The notes: generated by a model not told the origin, from the letters alone. A stretch of DNA of 64,000 nucleotides from an uncultured Lysobacteraceae bacterium (GCA_936911875.1 CAKZGB010000014.1:29486-93485), one strand, 5' to 3'; positions 8,628-19,188 are shown, numbered from the stretch's first letter. Translations and numbers: made by a program.

Positions 8628-10262
8628 CTAGCGATACCCGTTTGTTATAGGGTAGCGCCGTTCGCGACCGAACGCGCGATGACTGACCTTGGGCCCCGGC
8701 GCCGCCTGCTGACGCTTCCACTCGCTAATGCGCACCAGGTGCAGCACGCGCTGCACGGTTTCAGCCTGGAATCCGGCGCTGATGATCTCATCGGCATCCT
8801 GTTGCTGTTCCAGATGGCGCTGCAAAATCGCGTCCAGCACATCGTATGGCGGAAGCGAGTCCTGGTCCTTTTGGTTTTCACGCAGCTCCGCACTGGGCGG
8901 ACGTTCGATCACACCGACCGGAATCACCGGCGCCCCGGCCCGCGCATTGAGCCAGCGCGCCAACTCAAACACCTCGGTCTTGTAGACATCTTTGATGACC
9001 GCGTAGCCACCGCACATGTCACCGTAAATCGTGCAATAACCCACCGCGTACTCGGACTTGTTGCCCGTCGTCAGTACCAGTCCGCCCATCTTGTTGCTCA
9101 TCGCCATCAGCAACGCGCCGCGAATCCGCGACTGCAGATTTTCTTCGGTGGTGTCGACGGCATGGCCCTCGAACGCCGCTGCCAGCGTATCCAGAAATCC
9201 CTGGAACGGTAGCTCGACCGGCAGCGTCATCAGATTCACACCCAAGCGATCGCACTGTTCCTGCGCCAGATCATTCGACAAATCCGCGGTATAGCGCGAA
9301 GGCATGCGCACCGCCGTCACGTTGCCCGGCCCCAGCGCCTCTGCCGCCGCGACCAGCACTAACGACGAATCGATACCGCCACTCAAGCCTAACCAGACTT
9401 TGCTGAAACCGTTCTTGGCGCAGTAATCACGCGTACCGCGCACAATGGCGCGCCACATCAGAGAGACGGCGCTCTCATCGGTTTCCTCAGGCCATTCCAC
9501 TGGCGCGAACTTGCGCGTGGCCGCATCGAAGTCGGCCACCAGCAACGCATCGGCAAACGATTCGGCGGCGTTGTGCACGGTACCATCGCCATCGGCCAGA
9601 ACACTCGAACCATCAAACACCAGCGCGTCCTGGCCACCGACGACATTGAGATAGGCAATGCCCACACCGGTCTCGGCAACGCGCGTTGCCAGCAGCCGAT
9701 CGCGTTGCGCGTGCTTGTCGCGTTCAAACGGCGAGGCATTGGGCACCAGCACCAGCTCCGCACCGGCCTGTACCGTGCTGGCCAGTGGCTCGGCGTACCA
9801 GATGTCCTCACAGATGATCAGTCCGACCTTGACGCCGTTCACCTCGAACACGCAATCGCCACCATCGGGATCAACGGCAAAATACCGCGCCTCGTCAAAC
9901 ACCGTGTAATTGGGCAAAAAGCGCTTACGGTAAGTAGTCTCTATGCGCCCGTCGCGCAGCAGACTGGCCGCGTTGTAGACGACACTACCCGCAGTCTCCG
10001 GCCACCCGACCACAACCGCGATGCCGCTAACTTCAGCGGCGAGTTCCTGTATCGCCTGTTCGCAGCGCCGCAAATAACCGGGGCGACCGTACAAGTCCTC
10101 GGACACGTAGCCGCATAACGCCATTTCCGGCAGTAGCAGCAGATCGGCGTTGTGCACATCGCGCGCGGTAGCGATGAGATCACGGATGGTTGCGAGATTA
10201 CGATCGAGCGCGCCGACGTGAAAATCGGTCTGCGCCATGGCGATGCGGAGAGTCGGGTTCAT
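8628..10262 (-). CDS. nadE: Glutamine-dependent NAD+ synthetase
   Basis: Cytosolic enzyme making NAD+ from deamido-NAD+, ATP and glutamine, the last step of NAD synthesis. The N-terminal half is a nitrilase-type glutaminase with Glu in LLPEMALCGY, Lys in YRKRFLPNY and Cys in GLIICEDIW. The C-terminal half is the ATP pyrophosphatase synthetase with the P-loop LSGGIDSS. At 544 residues it is the expected two-domain size. The start overlaps the stop of the upstream histidine kinase gene by four bases (ATGA), so expression is tied to that gene. The DUF4153 gene follows 9 bases downstream. Confidence 0.96.
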   Translation of the reverse strand: MNPTLRIAMAQTDFHVGALDRNLATIRDLIATARDVHNADLLLLPEMALCGYVSEDLYGRPGYLRRCEQAIQELAAEVSGIAVVVGWPETAGSVVYNAASLLRDGRIETTYRKRFLPNYTVFDEARYFAVDPDGGDCVFEVNGVKVGLIICEDIWYAEPLASTVQAGAELVLVPNASPFERDKHAQRDRLLATRVAETGVGIAYLNVVGGQDALVFDGSSVLADGDGTVHNAAESFADALLVADFDAATRKFAPVEWPEETDESAVSLMWRAIVRGTRDYCAKNGFSKVWLGLSGGIDSSLVLVAAAEALGPGNVTAVRMPSRYTADLSNDLAQEQCDRLGVNLMTLPVELPFQGFLDTLAAAFEGHAVDTTEENLQSRIRGALLMAMSNKMGGLVLTTGNKSEYAVGYCTIYGDMCGGYAVIKDVYKTEVFELARWLNARAGAPVIPVGVIERPPSAELRENQKDQDSLPPYDVLDAILQRHLEQQQDADEIISAGFQAETVQRVLHLVRISEWKRQQAAPGPKVSHRAFGRERRYPITNGYR

Positions 10263-11887
10263 CCGACTATTGTAGGCACTCCGCTCAGATCCTGGCGCAG
10301 CAGCAAGTGCATCCGGAGACCGGGATTCAGCTCGCTCCAGTACCAGACACCACCGATGGCCACCAGACGCTGCCGCAAGTTGCGCAGGCCGTTGCCTTGC
10401 GTGAGCATGTGCACGCGCCCCACTCCGTTATCCCGCACATCAGCGAACAGCCACAGCTGTCCTGCACGCTCTGACAGGCGCAAGCGCACCGAACATTCCG
10501 TGGCGCCGGCATGGCGGACGATGTTGGTCACCGCTTCCTGCACGATGCGATACATCATCAGCTCCTGCGTATCAGCCAGATGACTCAACAGACGCGCATC
10601 GCCCTGAAACTCAGTGGTGAACTGTAAATTGGCGGCCTGGGCTACACTGCGCACGGAGCCACGGTCAATGGCTGCAAACAGCCCGACCTCATCGAGTACC
10701 GCGGGGCGCAGACGCTCCAGCACATCCTGGATATTGCCGCGCATCTGATCCGTCAGTGACTGCAAGGTATCCAGTGGTGGCATCCCGCCGCTCTGTTTTG
10801 CCACGCGCAGATAGGCCTGCAATGCCGTCAGACTCTGCCCGAACTCATCGTGCAGTTCTAAAGCCAGCGCGCGTCGCTCCTCGACTTCGACTTCCTGCGC
10901 ATTGAATGCCGCCGACACCAGCCGCGTTCTGAGCGTCTCGTTGTTGCGCAGCTCCGTCTCCAACTGCCGCTTTCGCCCCACCAGTTCATCACGTGAGGTA
11001 CCGAACATCAGACCCATCACGCCGGCGACCGCAACAAACGCCTGAACCACCACGGTTGATTTGATGTTTCCGTTAAACTTGGCCTCCAGTTGCAGTCCCA
11101 CGCTGACAATGGCCAGCGAGAAGATTGCGCCGCGCCAGCCATGGCGAATGGACATGACCACTACGCCGACAAGCAACAGGCGCCGTAAAATCTCGCCGGA
11201 GACACCACCCAATGCCGATGCCGTGCTGAGCAGGATGGCCGTGATGGGTAGCATCCACAGTACGGCCTCGGCCATGATGTCCGTCAGCCCGCGCCGAAAA
11301 ACAGGCAGAAACAACACGGCCGCCAAAGGCACCACCAGCATCACGCCAATAAAATGCCCGAAGAAGGCAGTAAAAGCGTGAGGCAGCAGCGGATCATGGA
11401 CGTAAATCACGTACATCGTGTCCTTAAAACCCCCGGTAACAGCAGTGATCAATGCCGCGACATGCAACTGCCACATCGCCTCCGTCTCACCCAGCTGGTC
11501 GGGACGAATCCTGAAATGGTCCAGATAGATCACGCCAAACAGAGCACAGAAAACATCCAGCTCCGACAGCACAAGAGTCACAGGATTCTCTCGAACTGTA
11601 ACCCGCCATGATAGGATCCCCGGCGGATAGTCCCAGTGGTACCAACTCGGGTTGAACATCCAGTTGACCCACGCCGAGTTCATCTTGGCCATGACAAATC
11701 CAAGCACGATCCAGAGTCGCAACCGCCGCGGGAGCATCCAGAACATGGCGAAGGCCACACCGGTGTGCGGCAGCCAGTTCGTGTACATGATCAGACTCAG
11801 CAGCGGATAGACGACCATAATGAAGGCGATAACGGCCAGCCGCTCCAGCCATACTCGAGCTAGGCTCGGCCGAAGAGGATTAGTCAT
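10259..11887 (-). CDS. MASE1-type sensor histidine kinase (HisKA_3, NarX/UhpB class)
   Basis: Membrane sensor kinase of 542 residues. Roughly residues 10-300 hold eight or more membrane helices and look like a MASE1 sensing domain. A short coiled linker precedes the dimerisation/phosphoacceptor domain with His346 in LELHDEFGQ, the HisKA_3 signature. The ATPase domain has an N-box in QEAVTNIVRHAG and a G-box DNGVG. The ATG at 11887 is chosen because AAAGGAG stands 7 bases upstream; an upstream start would add nine residues. It is divergent from a NarL-type response regulator, its likely partner, and translationally coupled to nadE. The signal sensed cannot be told from sequence. Confidence 0.88.
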   Translation of the reverse strand: MTNPLRPSLARVWLERLAVIAFIMVVYPLLSLIMYTNWLPHTGVAFAMFWMLPRRLRLWIVLGFVMAKMNSAWVNWMFNPSWYHWDYPPGILSWRVTVRENPVTLVLSELDVFCALFGVIYLDHFRIRPDQLGETEAMWQLHVAALITAVTGGFKDTMYVIYVHDPLLPHAFTAFFGHFIGVMLVVPLAAVLFLPVFRRGLTDIMAEAVLWMLPITAILLSTASALGGVSGEILRRLLLVGVVVMSIRHGWRGAIFSLAIVSVGLQLEAKFNGNIKSTVVVQAFVAVAGVMGLMFGTSRDELVGRKRQLETELRNNETLRTRLVSAAFNAQEVEVEERRALALELHDEFGQSLTALQAYLRVAKQSGGMPPLDTLQSLTDQMRGNIQDVLERLRPAVLDEVGLFAAIDRGSVRSVAQAANLQFTTEFQGDARLLSHLADTQELMMYRIVQEAVTNIVRHAGATECSVRLRLSERAGQLWLFADVRDNGVGRVHMLTQGNGLRNLRQRLVAIGGVWYWSELNPGLRMHLLLRQDLSGVPTIVG

Positions 11888-11946
11888 GATGGCTCCTTTG
11901 ATTCTCGCCGGCACTAGTGGCAGTCCTCGATCCTATGGTTGGTGCC

Positions 11947-11980
11947 CGATGGCCTTCCATCGTACTGCGGAGCACTCCGC
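11947..11980. promoter_or_regulatory. Two perfect dyads between the kinase and regulator genes
   Basis: CGATGG-cctt-CCATCG (11947-11962) and GCGGAG-ca-CTCCGC (11967-11980) lie back to back in the 175-bp divergent gap. Perfect inverted repeats here are good candidates for binding by the adjacent LuxR/NarL-type regulator or for another operator. No binding consensus is known to me for this pair. Confidence 0.4.
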
Positions 11981-12062
11981 TCGTGCCGCTTACCTGCCCT
12001 AAACTGCCCGTTCGAGATAAATTCTCTGCAGATTCGGTCGCAGACGGTGCCAGAATTGGCCT

Positions 12063-12671
12063 ATGCAGCGGATTGTCCTGATTGATGACCACCACATCGT
12101 ACGCGAGGGTTTTAAGTACCTTCTCGAAAATCATGACTCCTTGTCAGTCATCGGCGAGGCTGCAACTCCCGAAGAGGGAGTGCGGGTCTGCCAGACACTG
12201 CAGCCGGATCTGGTCATGCTGGATCTGAGTCTGGGCAACAACAGCAGCGGGCTGGATCTGATTCCTAAACTGCTCACTGTGTGCCCGGAGTGCCGGATCG
12301 CCATCGTCAGTATGCACAACGATCCGGCCTTGGTGTCGCGCGCATTCAGCCAGGGGGCTTGGGGGTTCATCAGCAAGGCCGAATCGCCGGCCTCGCTGGT
12401 GAACGATCTCCAACGTATCGCCGCCGGTGAACGGGTCGAGCCGAACGGCGCTACCGACGCACCCACGCGACGTGTCGATCTTTCCGAACGCGAACTGGTC
12501 ATTGTCAAAGGCATCATTGACGAAAAGGCACCCAAGGTAATCGCTTACGACCTGGGCATCAGTGACAAGACGGTCTACCGCCAACGCGCCAATCTGTTCG
12601 AAAAGCTGGGCATACGCACCACCTCCGATCTCAAGCGCATAGCGCAGGAAAACGGCTGGCTGCTGCAGTAA
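12063..12671 (+). CDS. NarL/UhpA-type response regulator
   Basis: Two-domain cytosolic transcription factor of 202 residues. The receiver domain has the acidic pair Asp8/Asp9, phosphoacceptor Asp54 in VMLDLSL, and the conserved Lys105 in FISKAES. The C-terminal LuxR-type HTH runs from about 138 to 198, with LSERELVIVKGI and DKTVYRQRANLFEKLGI. It is divergent from the MASE1 kinase gene, which supports a cognate pair. Likely targets are the kinase/nadE operon and itself, since paired dyads lie in the shared gap; this is inference. Confidence 0.93.
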   Translation: MQRIVLIDDHHIVREGFKYLLENHDSLSVIGEAATPEEGVRVCQTLQPDLVMLDLSLGNNSSGLDLIPKLLTVCPECRIAIVSMHNDPALVSRAFSQGAWGFISKAESPASLVNDLQRIAAGERVEPNGATDAPTRRVDLSERELVIVKGIIDEKAPKVIAYDLGISDKTVYRQRANLFEKLGIRTTSDLKRIAQENGWLLQ

Positions 12672-12719
12672 CGCTGCCCGCTCTATTCGTACATCAGCCC
12701 GTTCCGTTATGCTGAACGC

Positions 12720-13709
12720 ATGACAGCACTCTCTATTCTTGAGCTGGCCCGCATCACGCAAGACACTGATGCCGCCGGCGCGCTCCACAATGCACGCGAC
12801 CTGGCGCTACTGGCCGAGCAATGCGGCTATCGACGGGTATGGGTGGCCGAGCACCACAACATGGCGGGCATCGCGAGTGCCGCCACCTCCATCGTCATCG
12901 CCCATATTGCCGAAGGCACCAACACCATCCGCGTCGGCGCGGGCGGCATCATGTTGCCCAATCATGCGCCTTACATCATCGCGGAGCAGTTCGGCACGCT
13001 GGAGCGCCTGTTCCCCGGTCGCATTGATCTGGGCCTCGGTCGCGCACCCGGCACCGATCAGGTTGCCATTCGCGCCATGCGAAGGCCACCCGAAGCTTCG
13101 GACCGCTTCCCGCAGGATGTGGTGGAGCTGCAGTCGTACTTTGCGCCGGCCGTACCCGACCAGACCATCGTTGCGGTTCCGGCAGCCGGCACGCAGGTGC
13201 CGCTGTGGATCCTCGGCTCCAGCACGTACGGCGCGATGCTGGCTGCAGAACTCGGATTGCCGTATGCATTTGCTTCGCACTTTGCACCGCAGATGCTGAT
13301 GCAGGCATTGGCGATTTATCGCAGCCGGTTCAAGCCTTCGGCACAGTTGTCGCAACCTTATGCGGTGGCGGGGATCAACGTGATCGCTGCAGATACCGAT
13401 GCCGAGGCGAAACGCTTAGCCACGACCCAGCAGATGTCGTTCACGGATTTGGTGAGCGGACGTCGCGGTTTGAGCAAGCCGCCGATTGATGACATCGAAA
13501 CGTACTGGTCGTCGGCAGTGAAAGCGCAGGCTGCATCGATGCTATCGCGCTCGATCTACGGATCGGTTGCCACCGTGCGCGAGCAACTGGCCGATTTCAT
13601 CGAAGAAACAGGCGTCGATGAAGTGATGGTGGTGTCCGATGTGTACGAGCATCGGGCACGTCGCCGCTCGATTGCCGGCATCGCCGAAGCGATGGGCCTG
13701 AACGCCTAA
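12720..13709 (+). CDS. LLM-class (luciferase-like) flavin-dependent monooxygenase
   Basis: 329-residue cytosolic protein of the bacterial luciferase-like superfamily, subgroup resembling E. coli YhbW. Conserved stretches are VAEHHNMAG near residue 41, RVGAGGIMLPNHAPY, ERLFPGRIDLGLGRAPG and the C-terminal GVDEVMVVSDVYEH. These enzymes use reduced FMN and oxygen, but the substrate cannot be inferred. It starts 49 bases after the response regulator gene on the same strand and may share its transcript. It is convergent with the phasin-like gene, whose end it overlaps by four bases. Confidence 0.87.
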   Translation: MTALSILELARITQDTDAAGALHNARDLALLAEQCGYRRVWVAEHHNMAGIASAATSIVIAHIAEGTNTIRVGAGGIMLPNHAPYIIAEQFGTLERLFPGRIDLGLGRAPGTDQVAIRAMRRPPEASDRFPQDVVELQSYFAPAVPDQTIVAVPAAGTQVPLWILGSSTYGAMLAAELGLPYAFASHFAPQMLMQALAIYRSRFKPSAQLSQPYAVAGINVIAADTDAEAKRLATTQQMSFTDLVSGRRGLSKPPIDDIETYWSSAVKAQAASMLSRSIYGSVATVREQLADFIEETGVDEVMVVSDVYEHRARRRSIAGIAEAMGLNA

Positions 13710-14056
13710 CGCTTGCGTTTGCTCAGGCGGCGCTTGTTGGCCATCGCCGTGTCGTAAACCGGCTTGAGTCCGGCGGCAGCGACATCGTTGAGATCGCCCA
13801 TGATTTTGCTCGGCGAAATAGTGCGCCCCGTTGCCATGCTTTGCATGACATCGAGACTCCAGCGCCAGGGCAAAGTGGCCATTTCACTGTACATGCCGAT
13901 CCACGACGCCGTGAATGCGTTTGCCTTCTCGGCAATCATGCGCTCAGTCTCACGCTCCGACGGATTGAGCAGCCGATGCGTCACGATGGCAGGCACGGCC
14001 ATCGACAGATCGCTCAGTTGGTTCTGAAGCTTGCGGGCGTTGCGGGGTGTTTTCAT
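13706..14056 (-). CDS. Small phasin-like (polyhydroxyalkanoate granule-associated) protein
   Basis: 116 residues with the start MKTPRNARKL at 14056, chosen over longer in-frame starts that run into the sucD terminator. The sequence is mostly helical, with a segment around MIAEKANAFTASWIGMYSEM and a conserved-looking tryptophan pair (LPWRWSLDVMQ). The tail is very basic (NKRRLSKRKR). It resembles the small granule-associated phasins annotated in Xanthomonadales. No polyhydroxyalkanoate synthase is in the window, so the granule role rests on resemblance only. Confidence 0.6.
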   Translation of the reverse strand: MKTPRNARKLQNQLSDLSMAVPAIVTHRLLNPSERETERMIAEKANAFTASWIGMYSEMATLPWRWSLDVMQSMATGRTISPSKIMGDLNDVAAAGLKPVYDTAMANKRRLSKRKR

Positions 14057-14107
14057 CTGCCTATTATGGACCCCAATGATGACACCCAACCAACGCCGAT
14101 CACCCAC

Positions 14108-14143
14108 ATAAAAAAACCGGCCCCGCATCGCTGCAGGGCCGGT
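14108..14143 (-). terminator. Intrinsic terminator of sucCD
   Basis: ACCGGCCC (14116-14123) pairs with GGGCCGGT (14136-14143) across a 12-base loop. On the minus strand the stem is followed by a run of T (14116 to 14110). It lies about 60 bases after the sucD stop. Confidence 0.88.
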
Positions 14144-14202
14144 AAACCATTTTTTGATTTTTGATTTCTGATTTCCCGTTTGTGCCTCAAGGCACAAACG
14201 GA

Positions 14203-15078
14203 TCAGCCTTGCAGGCGAGCCTTGATAGCTGCACCGAGGTCGCCCGGCGACTTGACGGTGGTGACGCCGGCCTTTTCGAGAGCGGCGAACTTGCCTTCGG
14301 CCGTGCCCGAACCACCCGATGCAATCGCACCGGCGTGGCCCATGCGCTTGCCCTTAGGAGCCGAGGCGCCGGCGATAAAACCGACAACCGGCTTGGTCAC
14401 GTGCTTGGCGATGTACTCAGCAGCGGCTTCTTCAGCGCCACCGCCGATTTCGCCGACCATGATGATGCCTTCGGTTTGCGGATCGTCCTGGAACCACTTC
14501 AGCGCGTCGATGAAGTTGGTGCCGTTGATCGGGTCGCCGCCGATACCGATACAGGTCGACTGACCCAGACCGACGTCGGTGGTTTGCTTGACGGCTTCGT
14601 AGGTCAGCGTGCCGGAACGCGACACGATACCGACCTTACCCGGCATGTGGATGTGACCCGGCATGATGCCGATCTTGCATTCGCCCGGCGTGATCACGCC
14701 GGGGCAGTTCGGACCGATCAGCACGGTGTCCGGATGCGACTTCAGCACGTTCTTGACGCGCAACATGTCGAGGACCGGAATGCCTTCGGTAATGCAGACG
14801 ATGACCTTGATGCCGGCAGCAGCGGCTTCGAGGATGGCATCGGCCGCGTACGGCGGCGGGACAAAGATGACCGAAGCGTTAGCACCGGTTTCCTTGACGG
14901 CATCGGCGACGGTGTTGAACACCGGGCGATCCAGATGTTGCGTGCCGCCCTTACCCGGGGTGACGCCGCCGACAACTTGGGTGCCGTATTCGATCATTTG
15001 TGTGGCGTGGAAGCTACCTTGCGAACCGGTGAAGCCCTGCACGATCACTTTGGTGTCTTTGTTAATCAGAACGCTCAT
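14203..15078 (-). CDS. sucD: Succinyl-CoA synthetase subunit alpha
   Basis: Cytosolic TCA cycle enzyme that makes ATP or GTP from succinyl-CoA, acting as a complex with SucC. 291 residues, normal size. The CoA-binding N-terminus begins with SVLINKDTKVIVQGFTGSQG. The phosphorylated His is in the segment around GHAGAIASGGSGTAEGK, and the ligase signature lies near LIGPNCPGVITPGECKIG. It follows sucC by 18 bases on the same strand and ends in a strong terminator. Confidence 0.97.
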   Translation of the reverse strand: MSVLINKDTKVIVQGFTGSQGSFHATQMIEYGTQVVGGVTPGKGGTQHLDRPVFNTVADAVKETGANASVIFVPPPYAADAILEAAAAGIKVIVCITEGIPVLDMLRVKNVLKSHPDTVLIGPNCPGVITPGECKIGIMPGHIHMPGKVGIVSRSGTLTYEAVKQTTDVGLGQSTCIGIGGDPINGTNFIDALKWFQDDPQTEGIIMVGEIGGGAEEAAAEYIAKHVTKPVVGFIAGASAPKGKRMGHAGAIASGGSGTAEGKFAALEKAGVTTVKSPGDLGAAIKARLQG

Positions 15079-15096
15079 GGATGTGTGCTCCGGTAA

Positions 15097-16263
<1,167 letters not shown>

Positions 16264-16470
16264 GGGCCACCAAATAGTGAAGGGAAACCCGGGCGCATAG
16301 CGACCGGGGCCCATTATTATCGCCGATCAGGCGGGTCATCTCAAACCTCGGGGTGCGCGCAATTGGTCACTTCCGGGGGTTATTTGGTCGGATATTCGGG
16401 CAACTGACCCTTTTGTGCCCATTTTCGAAGGCCATTGTGGGGCGTCATTCACCCACAACCGGAGTCTGCC

Positions 16471-16965
16471 ATGTCCTATCCTGCCCCCTGCAACCACCCC
16501 CTGCGCCGCCGCTTGAGCGACCCTGAGGCCGGTTTCACCATGATCGAGCTGATGGTCGTGATCGCCATCATTGCCCTGCTCGCCATGTTTGGCGTGCCGC
16601 AATACCTGAATCAGACCCAGCGCACCAAACTGACGGGTGCCTTAGCCGGTGCGGAGACATACAAGCTTGGCGTCGAGCGTTGCATCCAGGAAACCGGCAC
16701 TGTGACCGGCTGCAATGCGGGCACCGGTGAGATTCCCGCTGCGATCGCAGCAGCCAACAATGGCGCCACCGTCCGCTATGTCGATCAGCTCGGCGTCCTG
16801 AACGGCGTCATCACGGTGACCTCCACCGCTAAGGCTGCGGACAACAGCAGCATGACGCTGGTCCTGACGCCGTCCTCCGGCACCGTCACCACGAACTGGG
16901 CGATCACCGGCACCGGCTGCGCCAGCTCCACAAATCCGCGCGGCATTTCCTGCACGATCAACTGA
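16471..16965 (+). CDS. Type IV pilin-like major subunit (prepilin)
   Basis: 164-residue prepilin. A 21-residue positively charged leader ends at Gly, followed by FTMIELMVVIAIIALLAMFG, the class-III signal cut by the prepilin peptidase, with the conserved Glu5 of the mature protein. The C-terminal region holds Cys pairs, including the last two Cys in a D-loop-like segment, as in PilA. The ATG at 16471 has GGAG about 7 bases upstream. Its stop and the next start share one base (TGATG), so it is co-translated with the assembly ATPase. Secretion by the encoded PilC/PilD machinery is expected. Confidence 0.88.
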   Translation: MSYPAPCNHPLRRRLSDPEAGFTMIELMVVIAIIALLAMFGVPQYLNQTQRTKLTGALAGAETYKLGVERCIQETGTVTGCNAGTGEIPAAIAAANNGATVRYVDQLGVLNGVITVTSTAKAADNSSMTLVLTPSSGTVTTNWAITGTGCASSTNPRGISCTIN

Positions 16966-18038
16966 TGCTGCCGCCCGACTGGCTGGAACTGACCCTATGG
17001 TCAGCCGTGGAGCGCGGGGCTTCTGATATTCATGTGGAGCCCTTCGCCGACCATATCCGAGTGCGCTTGCGGGTCGATGGCTTTCTGCTCGAAACGCAAC
17101 GGCTGGACGTTGCCGATGCTGCCCTGGTTGCCACGCGGATCAAGGTCGCTGCACAGCTCGACATTGCCGAGCGCCATGTCCCACAGGACGGGCGGCTAAC
17201 TTGGCAGTTCGGTCAGGCCTTCGTTGATTTTCGGGTGTCGGTCTTGCCCACCTTGCACGGTGAGAAAGCGGTGCTACGTCTGCAGGATCGGCTGGCCTCG
17301 AGTCTGGATCTGCCGGCGATCGGGTTGGCACCGGAGCAGGAGTCGTTATTGCGACGCCATCTCGACATGCCGCATGGTCTGATCCTTGTCACCGGCCCAA
17401 CGGGTTCCGGCAAAACGGTCACGCTCTACGCGGCCTTGCAGTATCTCAATCGGATCCATCGCAATGTCTCGACCGTCGAGGATCCCATCGAGCTCGCGAT
17501 CGAAGGCATTAACCAGGTGGCGATGAATCCGCGGCGCGGACTCGACTTTGCCACGGTGATGAAAGGGTTTCTGCGCCAGGATCCCGATGTGCTGATGGTC
17601 GGCGAAATCCGCGATCCCGAGACGGCCGACATTGCCGTCAAGGCGGCGCAAACCGGCCATCTGGTGTTGAGCACCTTGCACACCAACGATGCGCCGCAGG
17701 CCGTGCAACGGCTCGTCAGTCTTGGCGTGCCGCTGCACGATCTGGCCGATTCGCTGTCTTTAGTAGTGGCGCAGCGACTCGTGCGTCGCTTACACCACTG
17801 CGGTGGCGGCTGTCGTCAGTGCAACCAAGGATTTCGCGGACGTGCCGGCATTTTTGAACTGTTACCGCTGGCCGCAGCCGATCGTCCCGCTCTGCAGGCG
17901 CAGCAGTTTTCGTTGGCCGCGCTACGGGAGCACATGCGTCGATGCGGCCAACCGAGCCTTAGAGAAAGCGGCGATGCCAAAGTCGCACAAGGCATCACCG
18001 TCGCGTCCGAAGTGATTCGTGTCTGTATGGAGAACTGA
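16965..18038 (+). CDS. GspE/PilB-family assembly ATPase, short form lacking the N1 domain
   Basis: Cytosolic hexameric ATPase that powers pilin polymerisation or type II secretion. At 357 residues it is much shorter than PilB (about 560-580). It starts directly in the N2 domain (GASDIHVEPF at 18-27) and has no MshEN/GspE N1 region. All catalytic boxes are present: Walker A GPTGSGKT at 144-151, Asp box around VEDPIE, Walker B VLMVGEIRD at 209-217 and His box LSTLHTND. Near the C-terminus a compressed Cys cluster HCGGGCRQC precedes GFRGRAGIFEL. It is not a truncation by frameshift, because the complete pilin gene lies immediately upstream. PilT-like retraction is less likely because of the GspE-type Cys motif. 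Confidence 0.87.
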   Translation: MLPPDWLELTLWSAVERGASDIHVEPFADHIRVRLRVDGFLLETQRLDVADAALVATRIKVAAQLDIAERHVPQDGRLTWQFGQAFVDFRVSVLPTLHGEKAVLRLQDRLASSLDLPAIGLAPEQESLLRRHLDMPHGLILVTGPTGSGKTVTLYAALQYLNRIHRNVSTVEDPIELAIEGINQVAMNPRRGLDFATVMKGFLRQDPDVLMVGEIRDPETADIAVKAAQTGHLVLSTLHTNDAPQAVQRLVSLGVPLHDLADSLSLVVAQRLVRRLHHCGGGCRQCNQGFRGRAGIFELLPLAAADRPALQAQQFSLAALREHMRRCGQPSLRESGDAKVAQGITVASEVIRVCMEN

Positions 18039-18041
18039 GCA

Positions 18042-19136
18042 ATGCAGTGGAATCCTGATACCCCTTTGACGGTGACCGTGCCGGAGGCCGCGCCGAACCG
18101 TTCGCGGATCCGCGTGCCGGTGGTGGAGCTGACCCGCTGGCTGGAACAATTGGCGACCTTGCTGTCGGCGGGCATCTCCCTGCCCGACTGCCTGCAGGCG
18201 CAGCAGAAAGCGGCAACCGGCAAACAGTGGCCGCGGCTGTTGGCACACCTGCAGGAGCAGTTGGCAATGGGATGGAGTCTGTCGCAGGCCATGGCGGAGC
18301 ATCCGCGAGTGTTCGATGCGTTTGCCTTGGCGCTAATCCGCACCGGTGAACGGACAGGGCGTCTGGAGCTAGCGGTGCAACGCTTGGCCGACTCTTTGGA
18401 AGCACGCTTGCGCATGCGCCGCCAGCTGCAGCAGATCATGACGTATCCGCTGGTGGTGCTGGTGGTGTCTCTGTTAATCAGCGGCTTTCTGCTGGGATTT
18501 GTCGTGCCGCAGTTTGCCGGACTGTTTCGCGATTCGGGATCGCAACTGCCGTGGCTCACCGAGCAGCTGTTGCATGCCAGTGACCTGTTGCGTGCGCATT
18601 GGCGATGGTTGCCGCTGGCTGTGCTCCCCTTGTTTTTTGTGCTGCGGTCGGCGCTGCGGGCGGACCATGCACCCTTGCGTCGGGCGCTGGCAAGGTTACC
18701 CCTGCTCGGGACTCTGTGGCGCCAGATGGCAGCGGCGCGGTGGGCGACGACTTTAGCGCTGACGACGCGAGTTGGCCTTCCTATTCTCGAAGGCTTGTCC
18801 CTGGCCGCCGACAACGCCGGCCACCCCGTGTTCTCGCAGCAGCGTGCGGCGTGGTTAGAGGGAGTGCGATCGGGTCAGCGCCTGGCCGATGTGCTGGCCG
18901 ACGCGCCCTTGCCCCCCTGGGCCCTGCAGATGATTGCCGCCGGCCAGGAATCGGGTGCACTGGACCGCATGCTGGAACGTTGCGCGGAAATCCTCAACGA
19001 AGAGGTCGAACGCCGTGTCAAACGCTTGCAGACCTTGCTGGAGCCGGCGGTGATGCTGGTCATTGGCGGCATCGTCGGCGTGCTGTTGCTGGCCATGTAC
19101 ATGCCGATCTTCAGACTCGCCTCGACGTTCGGATGA
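18042..19136 (+). CDS. pilC: PilC/GspF-family inner membrane platform protein
   Basis: 364-residue polytopic inner membrane protein of the type IV pilus/type II secretion platform. Two GspF domains are visible. The first is about 30-155 (WLEQLATLLSAGISLPDCLQ) and ends in a long membrane helix around YPLVVLVVSLLISGFLLGFVV. The second is about 230-355 with WATTLALTTRVGLPILEGLS and a final membrane helix MLVIGGIVGVLLLAMYMPIF. The second domain carries the diagnostic L-E-P-A stretch before that helix. It starts 4 bases after the ATPase gene. It is somewhat shorter than canonical PilC (about 400-420). Confidence 0.92.
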   Translation: MQWNPDTPLTVTVPEAAPNRSRIRVPVVELTRWLEQLATLLSAGISLPDCLQAQQKAATGKQWPRLLAHLQEQLAMGWSLSQAMAEHPRVFDAFALALIRTGERTGRLELAVQRLADSLEARLRMRRQLQQIMTYPLVVLVVSLLISGFLLGFVVPQFAGLFRDSGSQLPWLTEQLLHASDLLRAHWRWLPLAVLPLFFVLRSALRADHAPLRRALARLPLLGTLWRQMAAARWATTLALTTRVGLPILEGLSLAADNAGHPVFSQQRAAWLEGVRSGQRLADVLADAPLPPWALQMIAAGQESGALDRMLERCAEILNEEVERRVKRLQTLLEPAVMLVIGGIVGVLLLAMYMPIFRLASTFG

Positions 19137-19188
19137 GCGCGACGGACTTTGCGGTTATCCTGATCACTTCACGAACTGATCTGTATTC

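Noticed and set aside
7803..9212. Plus-strand open frame opposite the DUF4153 and nadE genes
   Set aside because: Spans two well-supported minus-strand genes; Gln/Arg-rich reverse-strand composition.
16965..18038. Reading the short ATPase as a truncated pseudogene
   Set aside because: The frame is intact, all nucleotide boxes are present, it is overlapped with the pilin gene and followed closely by pilC, so it looks functional.
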